Below the pieces are notes generated by a model. It did not search any database and was not told the origin of the DNA. It saw only the letters and a list, made by a program, of their open reading frames with translations. A DNA stretch of 64,000 nucleotides from Diadophis punctatus similis (lineage: Eukaryota; Chordata; Lepidosauria; Squamata; Dipsadidae): NCBI GenBank assembly GCA_023053685.1, contig JALIGW010000001.1:230628434-230692433 (forward strand), written 5' to 3'. Positions 59,280-64,000 of this stretch are shown here, one piece after another (position 1 is the stretch's first letter; each line of letters opens with the position of its first letter). Made by a program: the position numbers and the translations under genes.

Positions 59280-60360
59280 TTATGAGAGACTTTCACAATG
59301 GAAATTTCTTTTTTAAAAACTCCCTTTTGTTAGAGAATGGATAAAGTATACAGTGCATACCTACAGTCAATTAATAAGATTAGCTTGTGCATTCTTGTAT
59401 TGAAGTTATTTTATAAATATATTTTAAAAGGTTCAGACTGATAATATCTTCTAGGGATGTGCAGAGATCTGGTAAGGGCAAAGTATGATTTAGAACACAC
59501 ACATACACACCCACACCCCAAGATGTTCTAATTTTAAGAAAGACTAGTTTGGCTGTGATGTTAACTACAGTTTAATGTTATAAGAATAAACTGCAGCAGG
59601 ATTAGAGCTTGAACTCTGTCCTGACCACCAACAGTATGGCTAGGAGGTGTCTGAAAATACTCATTTTCACTGTGTTTTAATTGTAGCATTTTAGGTCATG
59701 GAAACTTAACTATGTATGATTAGTTTTAACTATGGGAAAAATGAGTCACTTTCAAAGCATATTTTATAAATGTGTCTTATTTCAATTACCAGAGTTATAA
59801 TTAACCAAATTGGACAGACAGAGAGGAAAAATGGAAGCTTGTGAGCCTCAAGGCTTTATTTAATACAAGTCAAAGTTTAGCATTATATCCAAATACCTAC
59901 TCAATTATGATTTATTGTGATTAACATAACTAATGTATCAATTTTTTTTTTTAAAAAAACCTGTGAATTCAATACTGATGTGACAAAAAAAACTATCTAC
60001 AATGAAAACTGTTATAGATAATATAATGACCCGGTGACAGGACATCTGTTATATGAAGCAGAAAAACAAATTTCCATAAAACAAATGTGATTATTATTAT
60101 TCTGTTGTTGCATGGTTTTCAGGTGGTGGTGATGGTGGAGGGAATGACACCAATTGCTAAGGTGACAGCAGCCTCACTGTATAGGCTCCACTATAATGAT
60201 AGTCAGTACAAGTCATAATGTTCAATAGATTTGCTGTTATGGATTTCAGATTTGGTATATTTGGTTTCACGAATAGATTTACATCAGCATTTAAAAGATC
60301 TGAAGTTTGATTAGTCTTGAATTAGAAATCTTCAATAAGTATTCTCTCATTTAAAACTAG
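59280..60360. other. no feature recognised
   Basis: AT-rich intergenic DNA. Confidence 0.5.
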
Positions 60361-60611
60361 CAGTTACAGCAGGGGTCGGGAACCTTTTTGACTAAGAGAG
60401 CCATGAAAGCAAAAAATTTGGAAATTTATTTCAGTGAGAGCCATATAATATATTTTAAAAGTGAATTCAACTAAATGTCAATAGGGACAATGGGATATTG
60501 AGAGAATCCCTGTCTTTGTGCTGTTTAATTTGTTGCTGCTGTAGCAGCTTCCTTGCTCCAAAGTGATATTTGTCTTTGAGTTGGTGATTTCCATCATAGC
60601 ATTGGTAATGA

Positions 60612-60612
60612 T

Positions 60613-60687
<75 letters not shown>

Positions 60688-60789
60688 CTTCTTCTTCTTC
60701 TTCTTCTTCTTCTTCTTCTTCCTTCCTTTCTTCCTTCTTCTTCTTCTTCTTCTTCTTCTTCTTCTTCTTCTTCTTCTTCTTCTTCTCCT

Positions 60790-60848
<59 letters not shown>

Positions 60849-61207
60849 CTTTCTTTCTTCTTCTTCTTCTTCTTCTTCTTCTTCTTCTTCTTCCTTTCTT
60901 TCTCTTTCTTTCTTCTTCTTCTTCTTCTTCTTCTTCTTCTTCCTTTCTTTCTCTTTCTTTCTTCTTCTTCTTCTTCTTCTTCTTCTTCTTCTTCTTCTTC
61001 TTCCTTTCTTTCTCTTCTTCTTCTTCTTCTTCTTCTTCTTCTTCTTCTTCTTCTTCTTCTTCCTTTCTTCTTCTTCTTCTTCTTCTTCTTCTTCTTTTCT
61101 TTCTTCTTCTTCTTCTTCTTCTTCTTCTTCTTCTTCTTCTTCTTCTTCTTCTTCTTCTTCTTCTTCTTCTTCTTTCTTTCTTTCTTTCTTTCTTTCCTTT
61201 CTTTCTC
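60612..61207 (+). repeat. polypyrimidine block of (CTTT)n and (CTT)n
   Basis: About 600 bp alternate between CTTT and CTT runs with CCTT/CTCT junctions. All open frames across it (poly-Lys/Glu/Arg, poly-Phe/Leu/Ser) are artefacts. Confidence 0.97.
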
Positions 61208-61301
61208 TCTGCAAACCAATCCCCACCGTGGCTCCTTTCTCCCTTGCCCAGCCCTCTTCCAAGACGTCAAGTGCGGGGAACCGCACCAAGCGAGGTAGGT
61301 G

Positions 61302-62148
61302 GGTGGGTTGCTGAAGAATCCCCGGAGCCCCGCCGCCAACCTGCGTCTCCTGCTGGGAAGGAGCCTCTGTCGCTGTCTCTCGCGGGGTTCCAGCCACCCG
61401 ACTGAGTCCCTGACCGCGGCACCGGCAGGGTTAATGCGTATGGGAGAGGAGAGAGAGCGCTACCCGCCGCCACTGCTGCTTTCACCGCTCCGATATTTCT
61501 TTGGTGGGCGCGCGCGGGAGGGACCATGGAGCAGAGGCGCCCGGCAGCTTAAGGCAAGAGGCGGGTGGGAGACGCGGGCAGGAGCCTGTCGCCGCCGCCG
61601 CCACTTCTGGCATCCCCACGCCTCTCACCCCGCTCGCCGGGTGCCTCTGCTCAGCGGTCCCTCCTGCGCAGGCCCACCAAAGAAATATTGGAGCAGCGAA
61701 AGTAGCAGCGGCGGAGGGAAGGAGAGAGCGCGCTACCGCCCGCCGCTGCTACTTTCGCTGCTCCAATATTTCTTTGGTGGGCCTGCGCAGGAGGGACCGA
61801 TGAGCAGAGGCACCCGGCGAGCGGGGTGAGAGGCGTGGGGATGCCAGAAGTGGCGGCGGCGGCGACAGGCTCCTGCCCGCGTCTCCCACCCGCCTCTTGC
61901 CTTAAGCTGCCGGGCGCCTCTGCTCCATGGTCCCTCCCGCGCGCGCCCACCAAAGAAATATCGGAGCGGTGAAAGCAGCAGTGGCGGCGGGTAGCGCTCT
62001 CTCTCCTCTCCCATACGCATTAACCCTGCCGGTGCCGCGGTCAGGGACTCAGTCGGGTGGCTGGAACCCCGTGAGAGACAGCGACAGAGGCTCCTTCCCA
62101 GCAGGAGACGCAGGTTGGCGGCGGGGCTCCAGGGCTTCTTCAGCCACT
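61302..62148. repeat. near-perfect GC-rich palindrome, arms about 415 bp
   Basis: Arms 61302-61716 and 61739-62148 are inverted copies with few differences around a centre near 61727. Within each arm a smaller inverted pair (ATATTTCTTTGGTGGGC and its complement) recurs, giving four copies in alternating orientation. Confidence 0.92.
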
Positions 62149-62216
62149 TGGCTGGAGAACGGCGGGGATGTGGCCATGGCCGTTTTTTAGCTCCCCCCGT
62201 CCCGGCTGAACGCCGC

Positions 62217-62281
62217 CATTTGGGTTATTTTTCCCTCTGTGCATGCGCGCGCATGCACAGAGGGAAAAATAACCCAAATGA
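62217..62281. repeat. perfect 65-bp palindrome around GCATGCGCGCGCATGC
   Basis: CATTTGGGTTATTTTTCCC on the left is exactly mirrored on the right around a GC core with an NRF1-like sequence. Confidence 0.9.
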
Positions 62282-62504
62282 TTGTGTTCAGCCGGGACGG
62301 GAAAGCGGTGATTGTGTTCAGCCGGGACGGGAAAGCGGGCAGGAGAAGCTCCGCGCGGCAACCGCCGCCAGTTCCATCGGCTATACGCTGAAGGACTAGC
62401 CCGGGCGAACCGGGAGGATTTCACCCCTGCTGCGAGCCATATGCAGTCATCAAAAGAGCCACATCTGGCTCGCGAGCCATAGGTTCCCGACCCCTGAGTT
62501 ACAG

Positions 62505-63435
62505 GGATCATCCTGAAACAAGTGAAAATTCAGTTATAGCTCTTTCAGCTTTTTTCAATTTTGAAAAATCATTATTTTCAAATAAATTTATCTTAAATAT
62601 GATTCTGTAATAAGTGAATATGAATATTGCTTGATAGCTAGAAGTTATTGAACACAAGCTTTGTTAATTTCAAGTGATAATAAAGAATCACTTATAATCA
62701 TTGTAAAGGAAATTAAAATTTCAAAAGGAAAAAGTTGGTTTACATAGGATGGCTAGCAGTGGTTTGTACCATTAATTATTAAGTTCCATTAACTATCACC
62801 TTTAAGGCCCCAAATAAAAGCCAGCTACTGTATATGACCCATGCCCCTGAATATGTGTCGAGATGATAGAAAATAAGTTCTTATATAATCACAATCAAAG
62901 AGCTTGATACGAAGTTAGTAATTATTAAATCAGTTAATTATCAAAACACAAGACTGGTACAAATCATTATTCCTGACCAAAAGAGAGTGGCTTCAAGCCA
63001 ATAACAAGGAGAAAGAGGCACAAGAAAATATAGAAATAGTCCTTATTCAGTGGTAATTTTACAATGTTAACCAAATTGGATTTATTATGTTGGAAAAGGT
63101 TAAGAATAAGTTATCCAACAGACTACATGTTATCTTCATAATCAGTAACATTAATTTTTGTTTTCCATCTCAAAAACAATTGATGCCACTTTATTATAGG
63201 GTGTTTGCACTCAATGGAATTTCCTAAATCAAGGATGAACACTGGAAAATAAAAAAAGACATAACTGTCTAAGCCAGAAAATGTCATACATATGGGAAAA
63301 CCACACTGAGTCAGCAATACAGGCACAGCATGATAAAGTCAGAAGGTAGATTAATATTAAACTGCAAAGCTAAAGTGTTTGGAGTTTCTCAAAGAGAACT
63401 TAAATGTTCTCCATACCAAACAATACGGATTTCAG
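62505..63435. other. no feature recognised
   Basis: AT-rich intergenic DNA. Confidence 0.5.
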
Positions 63436-64000
63436 AAATAAGAAAACAAACTAGACAAAATTGTATTAGGACAGGAGGATAAAATGATCACAAAATTCTA
63501 TAATTACCTGTTGAGCTATAAGATGGAAGAAGAGGTTGTAAAAGAGGTAATGATAAAATGGGCACAAAACTTCAGGTATAATATAGAATTGGAGAAGTGG
63601 GAGAAGGTTTGGAGCACAAGTTATAAAATGACAAAATCCGTCGCATATAAAGAAAACATCTATAAAATGTTTTATATTTGGCACCTCCCACCAGCAAGGA
63701 TTGCAAAACTGTATTCCAACGTATCTGCAGAATGCTGGAAGTGTAAACATAATACAGGAACATACTACCACACATGGTGGTCCTGTTCCAAAGCAAAGCA
63801 ATACTGGCAAAGGATAAAGAAATGGATTGAAGAAATAACAAATCAACATATAGAAATGAAACCGGAATCATTTCTGCTAGGGATATTCACAGGGAACCAG
63901 GATAAAAAGACGCAATATTTAATTCTACACATTATTATAGCAGCAAGAATAATATTTGCACAGAGTTGGAAGAATAATAATATACCAACAGAGGATTGTG
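63436..64000 (+). mobile_element. L1 LINE, ORF2 C-terminal part, runs off the window
   Basis: The frame from 63436 (after a TAA) is open to the window end. It encodes MITKFYNYLLSYKMEEE, YKMFYIWHLPPARIAKLY, CWKCKHNTGTYYHTWWSC (the L1 C-terminal Cys/His motif) and FLLGIFTGNQDKKTQYLILH. This is the last part of L1 ORF2; the upstream endonuclease and reverse transcriptase are missing (5' truncation). Intact reading frame suggests a young copy. Confidence 0.85.

Larger units (their letters stand above)
60370..62496. mobile_element. 2.1-kb composite non-autonomous hAT element
   Basis: Left end CAGGGGTCGGGAACC, right end GGTTCCCGACCCCTG (perfect), TSD AGTTACAG at 60362-60369 and 62497-62504 (perfect). 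The sub-terminal sequences mirror GAGAGCCAT/GAGCCATA repeats. Inside: a 600-bp polypyrimidine block (60612-61207), a GC-rich palindrome with about 415-bp arms (61302-62148), a second palindrome (62217-62281), a short duplication (62277-62336) and the right end of another hAT family (about 62405-62430, GGATTTCACCCCTG). No transposase. Confidence 0.93.

Noticed and set aside
60467..61405. Long open frames (poly-Lys/Glu and poly-Phe/Ser/Leu, up to 290 codons) on both strands
   Set aside because: They lie on (CTTT)n/(CTT)n simple repeats, which have no stop codons in several frames. No conserved domain is present.
61501..61953. Identical 100-codon proteins encoded on opposite strands
   Set aside because: A direct consequence of the palindrome; not evidence for a gene.

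Overview
This window is vertebrate nuclear DNA, almost certainly from a snake. The evidence is AT-rich intergenic and intronic sequence, five spliced exons of a conserved vertebrate gene, and a squamate repeat set: CR1, L2-type, L1 and Penelope retroelements, tRNA-derived SINEs, TA-flanked MITEs and many non-autonomous hAT elements with 8-bp target-site duplications. Two copies of a CR1/L3 3' end that runs into an (ATTCT)n/(AATAG)n tail match the 'microsatellite-seeding' LINE reported from snakes. There are no bacterial-type operons, CRISPR arrays or organelle genes.

The only complete host gene I can support is MOB2, the NDR-kinase (STK38/STK38L) coactivator, on the minus strand. Its coding exons lie at 47915-47946, 22495-22655, 20660-20753, 13262-13386 and 11812-12152. 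Every junction has GT/AG sites and matching phase, giving a 250-codon protein that ends in a Ser/Gly-rich tail. Intron 1 is about 25 kb and repeat-laden. A candidate poly(A) signal at 10850-10855 closes a 3' UTR of about 1 kb.

Layout. 1-10.8 kb is downstream of MOB2 and is mostly repeats; it holds the most interesting object, a 1468-bp hAT element (2510-3977, TSD CACTAGAT) carrying the promoter, 5' UTR and first coding exon of a second gene, RSPH14 (a ciliary radial-spoke protein). 10.8-48.3 kb is MOB2 with intronic hAT, mariner-like, CR1, SINE and L2 insertions. 48.3-64 kb lies upstream of MOB2 and is repeat-dense: an inverted pair of young L2-type LINEs (51.6-52.3 and 53.5-55.4 kb), several hAT elements, a Penelope GIY-YIG fragment (58.6-59.3 kb), a 2.1-kb hAT with a roughly 415-bp-arm palindrome (60.4-62.5 kb) and an L1 ORF2 end that leaves the window at 64 kb.

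The recurring theme is hAT transposition. At least ten copies have 8-bp TSDs readable by eye. Three are composite and carry GC/CpG-rich, promoter-like DNA; one of these inserts is a recognisable host first exon. Several families also carry TGCGCATGCGCA-type (NRF1-like) palindromes. Host exon positions were worked out base by base; boundaries of old repeats are approximate because no alignment could be run.
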